Shown piece by piece: positions 1 to 12,200 of a stretch of DNA of 64,000 nucleotides. This stretch comes from Capitulum mitella (Eukaryota > Arthropoda > Thecostraca > Pollicipedomorpha > Pollicipedidae). Each line of letters starts with the position of its first letter. Position 1 is the first letter of the stretch. Where the stretch lies: contig CP099854.1 in the NCBI GenBank assembly GCA_030062745.1, positions 13,588,153-13,652,152 of the forward strand. Direction: 5' to 3'. Under the pieces are notes generated by a model that was given only the letters and a program-made list of their open reading frames with translations, did not search any database and was not told the DNA's origin. Both the position numbers and the translations under genes were made by a program.

Positions 1-34
1 TCATCTAACCACATGCCAACTGCTGACGACCCAC

Positions 35-247
35 CTGGTAGCTCCTGATGACGCCGACCACGCTCAGGTGGTCCTGGATGGTCTCCTCGTCGGCGGTGAC
101 GGCCCGTCCCAGGGCGGCGGCGGCCTGCGGCACCAGCGCCGACACAGGCGCCGTGTTGGGGCCCGGCGCCACCAGAGACGGCGGCGGAACGTACGCCGAG
201 CCGGGCGGCGCGCCGCCGGCCGCCCGCGAAAAGTAGGCGTCCCACGA
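35..247 (-). CDS. OGDH: OGDH coding exon 2
   Basis: 71 codons, phase 0 at both ends. The acceptor reads CTGCTGTTGCAG on the minus strand just before TCGTGGGAC (Ser-Trp-Asp); the donor after TACCAG is GTGGGT. The protein runs from SWDAYF to IRSYQ. The exon's first bases form the last unit of the repeat array at 248-800. Confidence 0.93.
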
Positions 248-3200
248 CTGCAACAGCACGCAGGAGGCGTTGTGGGAAGTGAAGTAGGAGGTGTTACGGG
301 CATGAAGTAGGCGTCCCAAGACTGCCGCAGAAGGAAGAAGGTGGTAAGGGACGTGAAGTAGGCGTCCTGCGACTGTAACAGCAGGCAGAAGGTGTTAGGA
401 ACGTGAAGTAGGAGGTGCTGAAAGGCGTGAAATAGGCGTCCCACTACTGCAACAGCAGGAAGGAGGCATTGAGGGACGTAAGCTAAGTATTCCAAGAGTG
501 CAGCAAAAGGGAAGGGGAGTTGAGAGACGCCCAACAGGCGTCCAGAGACTCCAACAGAGATGCAGAGGTGTTGGGACTCCAACAGCAAGTGTTGAGGAAC
601 GTGAAGGTGGTGCCGAGGGACGTGAAGTACGAGCTGTTGAGGGGCGTGAAATAGGCGTCCCACCACAGCAACAGCAGGGAAGAGGTGATGAAGGACGTCA
701 AGTACGTGTTGATGAAGGCGAACCAATCACAGCAATCACGACAGAGAATGGAGGACGTGTTAAAGGAGGTGACGTTGGCGTCTCACGACTGGAAGAGAGA
801 TATCGTGTTGCACGAAACCCTAGCCCGGATCCAAAGGGTTCCAGGTTGCGCACCCAGTTTGTCTGGTTTGTTTTTGCATTAACTTGCTCACGGATCTCCA
901 ACAAAAACGTGAAGTTTAGGGGCGCTTCAGGTCCATGGTTATGGGCCTTTGCACCTTCTTCACCGCCATCCCACTTCTCAGAATTATAGGAGCACCCCTA
1001 AAATCATCCACCCTAGGAATAAATGCACAAAGCAATGCAATTACGTTATATGCAGCACGTGCCAAAGATCAGGGCTTCGTTTTCATCGCATCAAAAGCTG
1101 CTGAACACCAGAAAAGCGAATCAATTCGCGTCATCACGCAATGGAATGTGTGGATACATGCCCGAAGGACCTGTGTACTTCAAAAAAGGAATACACAGCA
1201 TTTTACATGGCCGCCTGGTACACGAAACTCCGTATACGAGGGGCCAAAATATTGCTTGCGGCTACCGTGTCTTTAATGTAATTCCGCGAACGCAGCCCGC
1301 GTACCATAAATTTACAGTGTTCGCAAAGATGACGGACGTAAAGATAACGTTTATACACGTCGCCACAGGACTCATCGAACAGTTTTCACGGCACCACGTC
1401 ACCAGATAACCGTGCGGCATTCGCGACGGCCCGGCTATCTTCAAGCTTCATGACGGCAAAGCATAAAATTTTCATCACCTCGTAAGCGATTACCCCCATG
1501 TTCGCTGCTGGGCTCGACACGCAGCAACGCTGGCGTCAAGTTTTAAATTTTCACAAACGCATGCCAGCGTTTTAAAGCAAACAGTCCCACAGATTCCAGC
1601 GGCAGCAAAGAAAAAGAAAGGCATAATGCATCATAAAAAGGACCAACGGCGGTACGGTATCAGATAAGGTGTCCAAGGAGACGGAGTTCATCGCTGGACC
1701 TCCAAATAAGCGGTCTACCGCACGGTCGTTACCACGCATTTTCTGCCGACTGGCAATCATTTTGAAAGACATGCCCAAATTCCAGCAACAGAAGCACTCG
1801 TGCGTAAATGGCCACGACAAATCGGTGTAAACCGGCGCCAGAATCGTAGGACAATTGTGCCGATGATATTCGAGCAATGGACGACAACGCCGACAAAATA
1901 TACTATGTCCACGGCTAACCTCAGCGATCTTGCAAGCCCAAATGCAAGGTTTTGCTGGAATATACCACAGCACCAATCTCCATCTCTGCCGGGGGAGGCC
2001 GATATCCTCAAACCTGAAGGAATTTAAAAGGCGTTTGAACTTAGACGACCAAGCAGGGGAAGACCAAAAAAAAAGCAGCTAAGTGTTGGTCGAAGGCGTG
2101 CGCCTGGCCTCAGTGAGATAAATCCATATCAGGTATCAATGATCAACTCATGGGATGGATCATGGGTGCAGTTTTAATGGACGTTTGGGGATGCAGGTTC
2201 ATCTCTGCAGCTGGAATGTAAGTTAGGGATGCACGTTTATCTCCCACCTGCGCGAAGCAATAACAGTGTGCACACGGTGCTTTACTTTAAACACAGAATC
2301 CTTTATGACATTTGCATTCCCAAACTAACGGAGGAGTTCGGACATGCGCTGGATTACTAGGATCCACTCATGACTCCTACTGACGCCAGCCATTGTAAAG
2401 CCAAACAGACTGTCATGTCAGACGTTCGAAATCATACACACCAAACCAGCACTTGCCTGTGCGTTGCACGCACGCTGCCAACAAAGCCACTTGTTCATGT
2501 TTCATCCGCGTCCGACTGGCAGTCGGCGCCAACCACGCCTGGCTGGGCGGGGGGCCGGTCAACCGCCCCCTTCTAACTAACGAACGGCTGGTCGCACGAT
2601 AAAAATGAGCATATTGTTGGAAAGCCCGTGACAAGTACAGCTCAGACTGATCTCAATTTTAGTTCTGGATAACATGTAAGCCATTTACGCCCAAATATGT
2701 TTCCTCATAGCCAACTGTATGAAACCGAGAAGCAGCCTAGATCTCAAGGGTCGTGATTAACAAAGTCTAGGTAAAGACACCAACGAACAGGTTTAAGTCC
2801 GCGGATGTCGATACACGTGTAATTTTTTCACTTGTTTAATATATACGGCGAAAATTTGAGTTAAAGACACGGCAATTTTCGAGCCGACTGCCGGCGGACG
2901 CCGTAGCCGAACGCCATATGAAGTTAATTGGGAAACAATTTTAGCGTTTCTTTACTTTCGCAACGTAAGTCTTTACGTGTAGTCTTTTTGATTTCAGTAG
3001 TTTTTGTTATGGTTTTTCATGCTTAAATTTTGGAAAAACCAGTAGTTATCAATCTAAACAATTTGCGGGAGAGCCTGTTTATCCCCAAAATAAGCATTTT
3101 TTGAACTTGTTGAACTTCCTGGTATTACTGGCAACCGTGCCAGCCAGTTCTGCCATTGTCTATGTTTTGTTCTGAGTAATTGATCTCCGATTTTGACGGT

Positions 3201-6200
3201 GGTACATTCTGGCTCAAAACAGTCATTCGTGGCCTGACTTCAGGTCAATGGCTGAAAGTCGTTGATACCTGTCCACTGACGGTTACTGGACGTCTGCATC
3301 ACCCCACATTAAAAACGTTATAAACAAATCGGTCACTTTCCGAAAAAAACGAAATGCCTTGAAAATGAGGTTGGCCAACCAATGACCAATGACCAATGAC
3401 CGTGTGGACGGCCAGTCAATAACCCGGGGAATTCCGAAAGATGCGAGATAGCAAATTTGTTGTATCTGTCAATATCTTTAATCCCTGAAGTTTTATTGCA
3501 ATATCATGTTTTCCCAAAAAGTTGCAGGACGCCTAACTATTCTGGCCATAGGTCCACTTGACTTGACCTAAGTCAGACAGCTGACTTGAACTGAGGTCAA
3601 AACCTTGACACGAGGTATAAAAATGACCAACAAAAAGTTGCACAACGTTTCGTTACGCTATGTTCGTTCGTTCTCTCGGAATCTTGGAAAAACCTCAAGG
3701 CGACAGTCAATGCTCCCCTGGGCGGGGGCGGGTTCATGCCTTGCAAAGCTGTTCGAGTCCGCGTGTTGTTTCCTTGTGAGCTGCAGCGTCGTCTGAGCTC
3801 GCACATTAAACTGCCTCTTCAAAATGCTGTCAAATTGGCACTACTCGTTATCAAATGTGAATCGAAACCGACGATCTTCCAGGGGCCAGGGGGCAGTCCG
3901 TCACAACCAAGTCGGACTATCAAAATGTTCAAACTAAGCAAGGCAATAATTCCAGTTCCTCGAAGATCAACTGATTACTTCAATATCAGCATGGAAATTT
4001 CGGTGTCCGTGGTCGGGCTTCTACCAACGTCTATGGGCGGCACAGTCCTTCCGGGCAGTGGCCGGCGACCTCAACCTCGCACAGCCGCGTCGGCCGCCGG
4101 CCGGGTTTGACCGACCTCGAATGGCTCAGTTCGGTTTCGAGCTGTCCCACCGGACCACGCCCTGAAACAACACGCGACTGGGCTACCGCGTGTGGTTATC
4201 AAAACTTCTGAAATGGGCGAGTGCTGCAGCGTATATCCGGTCAAGCCATTAATTTCTACAATTCACATCCCAGATGCTTGATTTGATTCCATTTTAAACT
4301 GTTAGCAGCTTAGCTTAAACTGTACCTTTTCTTTCGCCAGCGTGTTTTAACTGTTTCTTCTATTACTGAAATGTTTCACTCAAATGTATTGTTTTAACTA
4401 TAAATTAACCTAGTGACTCCACGTCTGAAGGGTCTTCAAAACAAATATGTCTATCCTCACAGACCACCGTAAACACCGATCACATCCTTCATCCAAAACG
4501 CAAGTCATCACTTCGTACGCACATCTGCCGCACATACGCAGCCAGGAACGCAGAGCAGTGTCTTATGGATCTCGAACTGGGCTGAGCACTACACTCACGC
4601 AAACACCCCTCGTCAGACCCGCAGGATTGTTCCGGGATGTTGCCAGCGGAACTCAGGGGCGACCACCTGGCGTTGCCAGACGGGCACTGAACTACATTCA
4701 CGGGCCATGGACGCTTCCTCCTCTTCCTGCCAGCGATGGAGGCGTATATCGGAGCAGTTACTGTTCCCAATCTTCCAGTCGGAAGATAACCACAGAAGCA
4801 CCTGCTGTCTGGCATTAGCGTTCCAATGCCACAAAGCGATTTACTGGCAGCCAAACGCACAGAAGTTGATAAAACATCAGTAAAGGTCTTGGATAAGCCT
4901 TAGAACTGGAACGGGATGGGCACGGCGTGGCGATCGGTGGTTCTTAACAGGGTTATTTCTCCGGCGCATTTAGCTTCAATTTACACAGGTCAGCTACTAG
5001 CTGGTCTATTTATACAGCACGTGTTCCGTGTGTGCTGTGCGTGGTTCGACGTTAAACTCGACACAAGCCTCACAGAAATGTCTCTCCAACGTAACATGCC
5101 TTAAATAGCAACCAAAACGTACGAGGTCCGCTCCAGAAGTTTTGAGAATGCCCTCGTAGAAGCCCTATTAACAGTGCTAGATAACTGTCGTTCTCATATG
5201 TCCTTACCACAGTTGTCATAAACGCACGTGCCTAATTTTGTTTTTCTACGTTGCAGCAGACGGCTAGGGCATCACCCTGAACACGGCAAGTCGCACGCGG
5301 CTTGTCACAGTGACCAGTGTACAGCATGCAGTCAGGTCGTGAAGACAACTTGGAGGGTCGCTATGCGATAAAATTTTGTGTTAAGCTTGGTAAAAATGCC
5401 GCAGAAACATTTGACATGATAAAAACTGCATATGGAGAGACTTTTATGAGCCGTGCAACTGTGTTCCGGTGGCACAAGAAGTTCCAGGACGGCAGAGAGG
5501 AAGTGAGGGATGAGGAGAGGTGTGGGAGGGAGAGGGACGTCAGGACGCCGGATCCTGTGGACAAAATTCGCAAGTTTTTGGATGAGGACCGTCGGGTATC
5601 CCTTCTTACAGTTGCTGCACAATTTGGAGTTGGTGAGGCGACTGTGCACAGAGTTGCTCATGAAGATCTGAACATGCGTAAAGTTTGTGCGAAGTTTGTT
5701 CCCAGGTTGCTCAGTGGCGAACAGAAGGAGAGGCGTGTTGGTGACAGCAAGGAAATGGTTCAGCTCATTGCCTCTAACCCGAGTGTCATTGACTCTCTGG
5801 TGACCTGTGACGAAAGCTGGATTTATTGTTACGATCCAGAGACCAAGAGACAGAGTGCCCAATGGAAGCACACTGACTCCCCCAGACCCAAGAAGGCCAG
5901 ACAGAGCAGGTCCACTGGGAAGCTCATGATGATCCCGTTCTTTGACAGCAAAGGCATCATCTACATCAACTGGGTCCCCCACGGCCAGATGGTCAACAAG
6001 GAATACTACGTGGAGGTTCTGAGGGAGTTCAGGAAGAGATTTCGCCGCAAGAGGCCAGAACTCTTCAAATCTGGCCAGTGGCACCTGCACCAGGACAACG
6101 CACCCACTCACAAGTCCATCATGGTGACGAGCTACCTGACAGAGATGGGCATCAAAACTGTCCCTCACCCTCCCTACAGTCCAGATCTGGCCCCCTGTGA

Positions 6201-9200
6201 CTTCTGGATGTTCCCCAGACTGAAAGAGAAGCTCAGGGGCCGCCGTTTTGAGGATGTGGAGGAGATGAAGGAGGCTGTGACAGAGGCCTTGGACACCTTC
6301 ACTTTGGAGGACTACCAGCGGGCCTTCAAGAAGTGGCTGGAGCGCTACAACAAGTGCATTGAACTCGGGGGGTCCTACTTCGAGGGTGACTGAAGTTTCA
6401 TGCTTCTCTAAAATAAATAACTGTCTCTACTGAAAAAGTCTCAAAACTTCTGGAGTGGACCTCGTAACTGTTGAAAATCAGTTTGTCAATTTCAGGTATT
6501 CACACAGGTGCCAATGTAGAAGCTATAAAAATACTCCGTTCCAGTCAGTTTTTATACTGGATCGATACGATGTATTACAGTCAAATCCTTGACCAGCTTT
6601 GCAGCTGATTACTCACAAACATGGGTAGTGCAAACAAACCACGCCTCAGTTAAGTGCACATGAACCCGCTAGCTATTTTGTGTGCAGACGTTTTACGGAC
6701 TCCTCTTATTCGTCGCGTTCTACAGGCCTCTGAACGTAAAACGCGAACAACAAAGATAGTCCAACCTACGCAGACACAGGCTACCACTCAGAAACCGTAT
6801 AGATAATCGCGTTACAAAACACCGACACGTACGCACGAGACTAGCAGTCTCAGCGCGGACCTAACTTCATAAAAAAACAAAAAAAAGACACAAAGAATAC
6901 CTTCGAGATCACCAAGGATAAGAGGCGCTTTGTCTCGAAGTCAAGATTAACAGGACTGTCCCATGACAGATCACAAACTGTCAACAACACTCGACCACCA
7001 CAAGACTCCCACTCTCAAGTGGTATCACGTCACGACGCAGGGACAAACAGCCGCAGGCGCGGCCACAGGTCAGAAGCTATCCCCCACCGGATTGCGTAAC
7101 CCGTGAGAGTGGCCGGATTTTTCCGTCGACAACAGCAGCCGGACCAGGGGGTCACCGGAGCTCGGAGTGGCAGCGAAGGTGCGAAACGTGAGCCGCTGCT
7201 CGCTTGTGGACTTTAAACCGCCCCCCCCCCCCCGAGGTTTTTCCAACATTGCGCGGGAACGAACGAACGCAGCGCCACGAAACTATGTGTAACTTTTACG
7301 ACAGGTCAAGTCAGGTGTCTGACCTAGGTCAGGTTACGTGGACCAATGTCCAAAAAAGTTTAGCGCCTGTAAATTTTTCGCAAAATATGGTATCACAATA
7401 ACAATTTCAGGGATTAGAGATCTTGATGGAAGCAACAAATCTACTATCTCATGTTTTTGGGAATTTTCCGAGGTGCCCTATTTTTTTAACATGTCGTTTT
7501 CATCGGAATTTCACGGAATTTTTATGGCCGTTTTTCTGTGGGGTCATGCAGACATCCATTTGCTGTTAATGGACAAAGTTTCAACGACTTCCACTCACTG
7601 GCCTGAAGGTCAGGTCACAAATAACTGTTATGAGCCAAAATGCACCGCCGTCAAAATCGGCGATGAATTACTCAGAACGGGTCGAAAGTGGCAGAACTGG
7701 CTCGCACGGTTGCGAGTAACATCAAGGAGTTCAAAAAGTTTCGAGAAATGTTTATTTTGGAAATAAACGGACTCTCGGGAATAAAGGTTCTGCCAACTGT
7801 GTAAACCGATAACTACTGAACTTTTCCACGACTTAAGCATACGACACCTAAAAAGGCGTTTATATTAAACAAATCAAAGAAATTGGAAGTTTCATCAACA
7901 TCTGCGGTTTTTAACTGTTCATTGGTGCCTTTACTTAGACTTTATTATTCATAGCCCTTGAGATCCAGGCCGCTTCTGGGTTTCATGCAGTCGGCTATGA
8001 GAAAACATGTATAGGGCGTAAATGACTTACATGTTATCCAAAACTAAAAAAGGACTTTTATCGTACCACCCCCCATCGTGAGGTCGATGGGGGGTGGTCA
8101 ACCCCCCTCCCCAATCGAGCGTGGTCGGCGCCGACTGGCAATCGGGCGCGGGTTTAAGGAAGCCCAGATGTATTCCTGCATTGCTGGCCTCAGCTCAATT
8201 TGTGGGCAGTTGCTTGCGCAACGAATCACTAAAATGTCATTAATGACTGCCCCAAACAATGCAATACAATGCAAATGCTGTACTAATGAGATGGCGCTGC
8301 ATCTCGAGCAACTTCCTTCCTACGAAAAGCGTTGTTATAGTAACGGCGACGGTTCAGCCCCACACTTCGACTCGCGAACACAGAACACTCTCGAACTGCC
8401 GACACAGCCCAACCTGACCTGACCTGACCTGGGCGCAAGACGCCGCCGATGTCGGCGAGGTCCAGCAACGGCCTTTGTCCCGCACAACCACGATAAGCAG
8501 AAGCTCCCAATTCTTGACTCCATGGCAGCGAACGACGACCCGCGAAATTCAGCGAAATTCAACCCCCCGCGTGACTACTGCAGGGAAATAAGCACTCTCA
8601 CGGCCCCAGCAGTCCCCTCGTGTTGCTACCCGCGGCGCCGTCTCTGCAGCAACCATTCCGGCAGGCAGACAGACAGACGGACAGACAAACCTCGCCGCCC
8701 GGCACGAGATGAGATAACCGGTTCCTGATGACGTCATTATCCGCGCAGCGCCGGGCGGCGCTAGGAGTACCAAGCACTGATTTCGGCACAGGTCGCTCCA
8801 AACAGCCGCTTCAGCTGGGTCAACAATGCGACAGGGAGGCTCGTGTGCTCGGTCCTGGGTTCCAGAGCACCTGCTGGTTCCGCCGGAGTTCAGGACAGCG
8901 TGGGGACCAGATGTAGACATCACGTGACCACGTCTGCCACCTCTTTCTTACGACTGCGTGTCAGCTGAGAGCCACGCTATATTACCATTCCCCTTAAAAA
9001 GAAATTTTTCACCTACGGCACTGCAAAGAAGACAAGCGAAATTGTAATGGTGTATTAGTACACAGAGTGGCAAAAAATGGAATAAACGTGTCGCACATAC
9101 TACGGCACAGAAATTACAACGACATTTATCCTCCATAATTCACGAGTTCCTTCCGACAGCCCGCTAAAGCACTACATGCGTCTTTCAGCGAAACAAAAGC

Positions 9201-12200
9201 ATTTCGCACAATGTCGTCAGTCGGCGTGGAGAGAAACAATACGGTACAGTCACTGATACCTACCATCGCACATTGCGACATCAGGAGCAAAACCAGTTTG
9301 GAAAGGCCGCCATGGCCATAGAGTACACGCTGATTCGGGCAGGCTTTCTAACTCTCCGTAATGTCCCAAATGGAGTCTGACGCATCAGTGCATACACAAA
9401 CTAGAATATCATAGCCAGCTAGAGGACCTTTCTGCGTGACATCAACGGAAGCAAAGCACCGTGCGACTAGCACAGCAAGCCTCCGCGGGTTGGGAGACTT
9501 GAAACAGGCGGTCGCCTAGAAACGGCGGAAACTGGCGAGCTCACGCGATGGAGCAGATGGAGAACGATTTCAGGTTGTCCGTCGTTCGTTTCTTAACGTT
9601 CGACGGAGCCTACCGCAGATGAGGCAAAACGGTTTAAATACGGGCCGAAAAGAAACTGCCAGTCGGGTAACCCAGATCTGACTACTATGGTCATCAACCT
9701 CACAACTATGTCGGTTCCCCGTAACCTAGCCGTCTTTCCCCTCCCTTCGAAAAAAAAAACAACTCCCGAGCACATGCCAGCAGTCACGCGCCTCCTGCCG
9801 AGAGCCGCGCACTGATTGGCCGGCCGCGGCCGCGCCCCCAAGGTCGAGCGTGACGTCATCACTTATCCAACTACGGTGAACAGCCACGGCTGAGCAGACG
9901 ACCCACATTGGAGTTGCGGACATACTGGCGGAGTAATGTAAACGTAAGCTGGGAAAGCCAACGTCACGCGATATTCGGAACCGTTGGCGGTGCGCATTCG
10001 AGATCGATACTGGTCCTGAATGACACCACGACTGAATCGCGCTGACGGTATGCAAAACAAACGTGGCGCAAAGGGGGAGGATGGTGCGGCGTGCTGCGTC
10101 AGTTGTATTGTGTCAGTTGTGTTGTATTGCACAATGCATGCTGATCGGTAGCATCGATCGGGAAGTCGAAACAAAGTCGTGTCTCGGGCAGACAGGACGG
10201 GCAAGCAACCTCAAAACAGCGGTCTCCCGTCATTTCACACACCAAGGACAGAGTTTCAAAAGGAGTTTGTTGTGGGAGCCTGAAAATGACTGCTCCAAGA
10301 CCCCCGGCACGTACGTAAGACTAAATCGCAGCAAACGCCGTTTGAAGCCATCTTTACGATACACTTCGCGCAATGGGCATGGAAATCCGCGTACGGGGTT
10401 AGTTATGCGACACCTTTCGTAACCAAGCAGTAATTGGGTGATGCCTGACCTCTCACAGGGTCATGGCACCAAAAAGCCGGAAAAGCATATAGGTGAGCAG
10501 GACCACGCACAGCTGATAACAAGTTTCCCTAAACAAAAACGAGCCCAGCCAACCACAATCGCCTATTTGACGCGCTCAACCTGATCTCCTTCCCCAAGAT
10601 ACGACCGCGCTGTGCCACCCAAGCAAACTGAACGCAACGCCCCAGATCCCTCCTCATTCGACGAGCCGTAGCGGCGCGCCCACAGCGGGCCCAGTCGGCT
10701 GGCTGGGGACGACCGGCCGCTCTGGCTGGGGACGGCAGCGCCGAGCGGTTGCGCAATCGCTGCCGCGCTGGCCAGCTGACCGTTCCAGACGCAGACGGTG
10801 AACACACGAGCCGGACGGGTGGAACTGGGCCGCGCCGTGGCCCGGCCGGCCGCACGGCTGCAGAACAGGCAGGTGCTTTCCTGAAGACCATGGCCAGAGA
10901 TTCCCGAGAAACTGAGGGGATCTTTCAACACTCCATAAGTACTTACATCTTTGGTGCGAAACATACTTAATTTCGTTGGGAAAGTTCTGGCAGGCTCCTG
11001 AACTTAAGGTGCGATTTGAAGAAAGAACCCCTTTATTCCACCAGAAGCCAACTTGTTAATATAAAAGCGCGTTTTTATATCCGATGCGATATTTTATATT
11101 AGTGCACGCTACGTCAGGGTTCACCGCCAAAACGCCGAGACGAATCTACAGTTTATGCCCGTTTTTGGACATAAAAACAGCTTCTTCCAGAAAAAAGAAG
11201 GCTCCTTTCCTTTCCGACTCATAACAAGCATTTCGTATATAAAATAATAATATAACGTATGATATATATTATGTATCTTATATATAATATATATAACGCA
11301 TAATCTATCAATTATGACATGACTCACAACTAGTATTCCCAATCTCCAAAAGTTCATCATTAGTCTCCTTGCTGCTGTCCAACTGCACATCAGAAACTGA
11401 ACGGCCATAATTCTCATTTTCTCCTGATTCCCACAAGGTGGATTTCGTCTAGATCTAGGCGGAATGCCGCCTTAAATTCAGCATCTCTTGAAGATTTTCG
11501 ACCAGTTCGAGTGTCGCATGTTCCCCGGCGTTCTCCAATGGTCAGCCATCACGCCTCGCATAACAATGGATGTTATGCGAAGCGAGGATTTCATGACCCG
11601 TAAAGATAGTTCAGGCGGAATCAGACACCGACTTCCGCGGGCGCAATCCGGCAGCATGCGGATCTCGGAAACATGCGGCGGCAATCTGGACTTCGCTTGG
11701 ATTTCAAGATTCTCTCGAACTATTGCGATAATTATCGCAGTTAACAGATTATGATCGGGACAAGTCTGGTGCCAATTTTTCGTTAGTGAATTACTTCTCC
11801 CTTACACCATGGTATAATAGAATGCGTCCTGTTACGCTTTTCAGTAAGGTAAATGCTTTAAACTGTTTATGACACAGAAGAAAGATTACTGAAAAGTGCG
11901 CCCACTATCACTTTGGTGCTTTTATTCTAAAATGCCTCAACGAAACTGACGCACAAATAATTTCTGGCTGGAACATGGAAAATGTTAAATGAGACGAACT
12001 CAGTCAACACAACCTCCGGGCAATGCAGACAACCAGACGACCCGTAGGCGCTGAGCATGAACAGCGGCATTAATATCACGTTAGAAGCCAATGAAGAAGT
12101 AGGTACTTTGATGCGCTTTGCAGTTTTGCGCCTTGCTGGAATGAAAATTTGCAGTGGCTGCAGCAGCGGAGGCTTCACTAACAAAGAGCTTTCGGTCACT

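Noticed and set aside
321-446. Upstream copies of the OGDH acceptor as genuine alternative exon starts
   Set aside because: As coding alternatives they shift the frame (74, 125 and 199 nt) and one introduces an immediate TAG. Kept only as decoys for the finding.
64-726. 220-codon minus-strand open frame at the left edge
   Set aside because: Made by the acceptor minisatellite read in another frame, plus an off-frame reading of OGDH exon 2.
5317-5325. GTG at 5,317 as the mariner transposase start
   Set aside because: Eukaryotic nuclear gene; the first ATG at 5,326 matches the family's usual start and length.
5332-6168. 278-codon minus-strand open frame within mariner
   Set aside because: Shadow of the transposase gene on the opposite strand.
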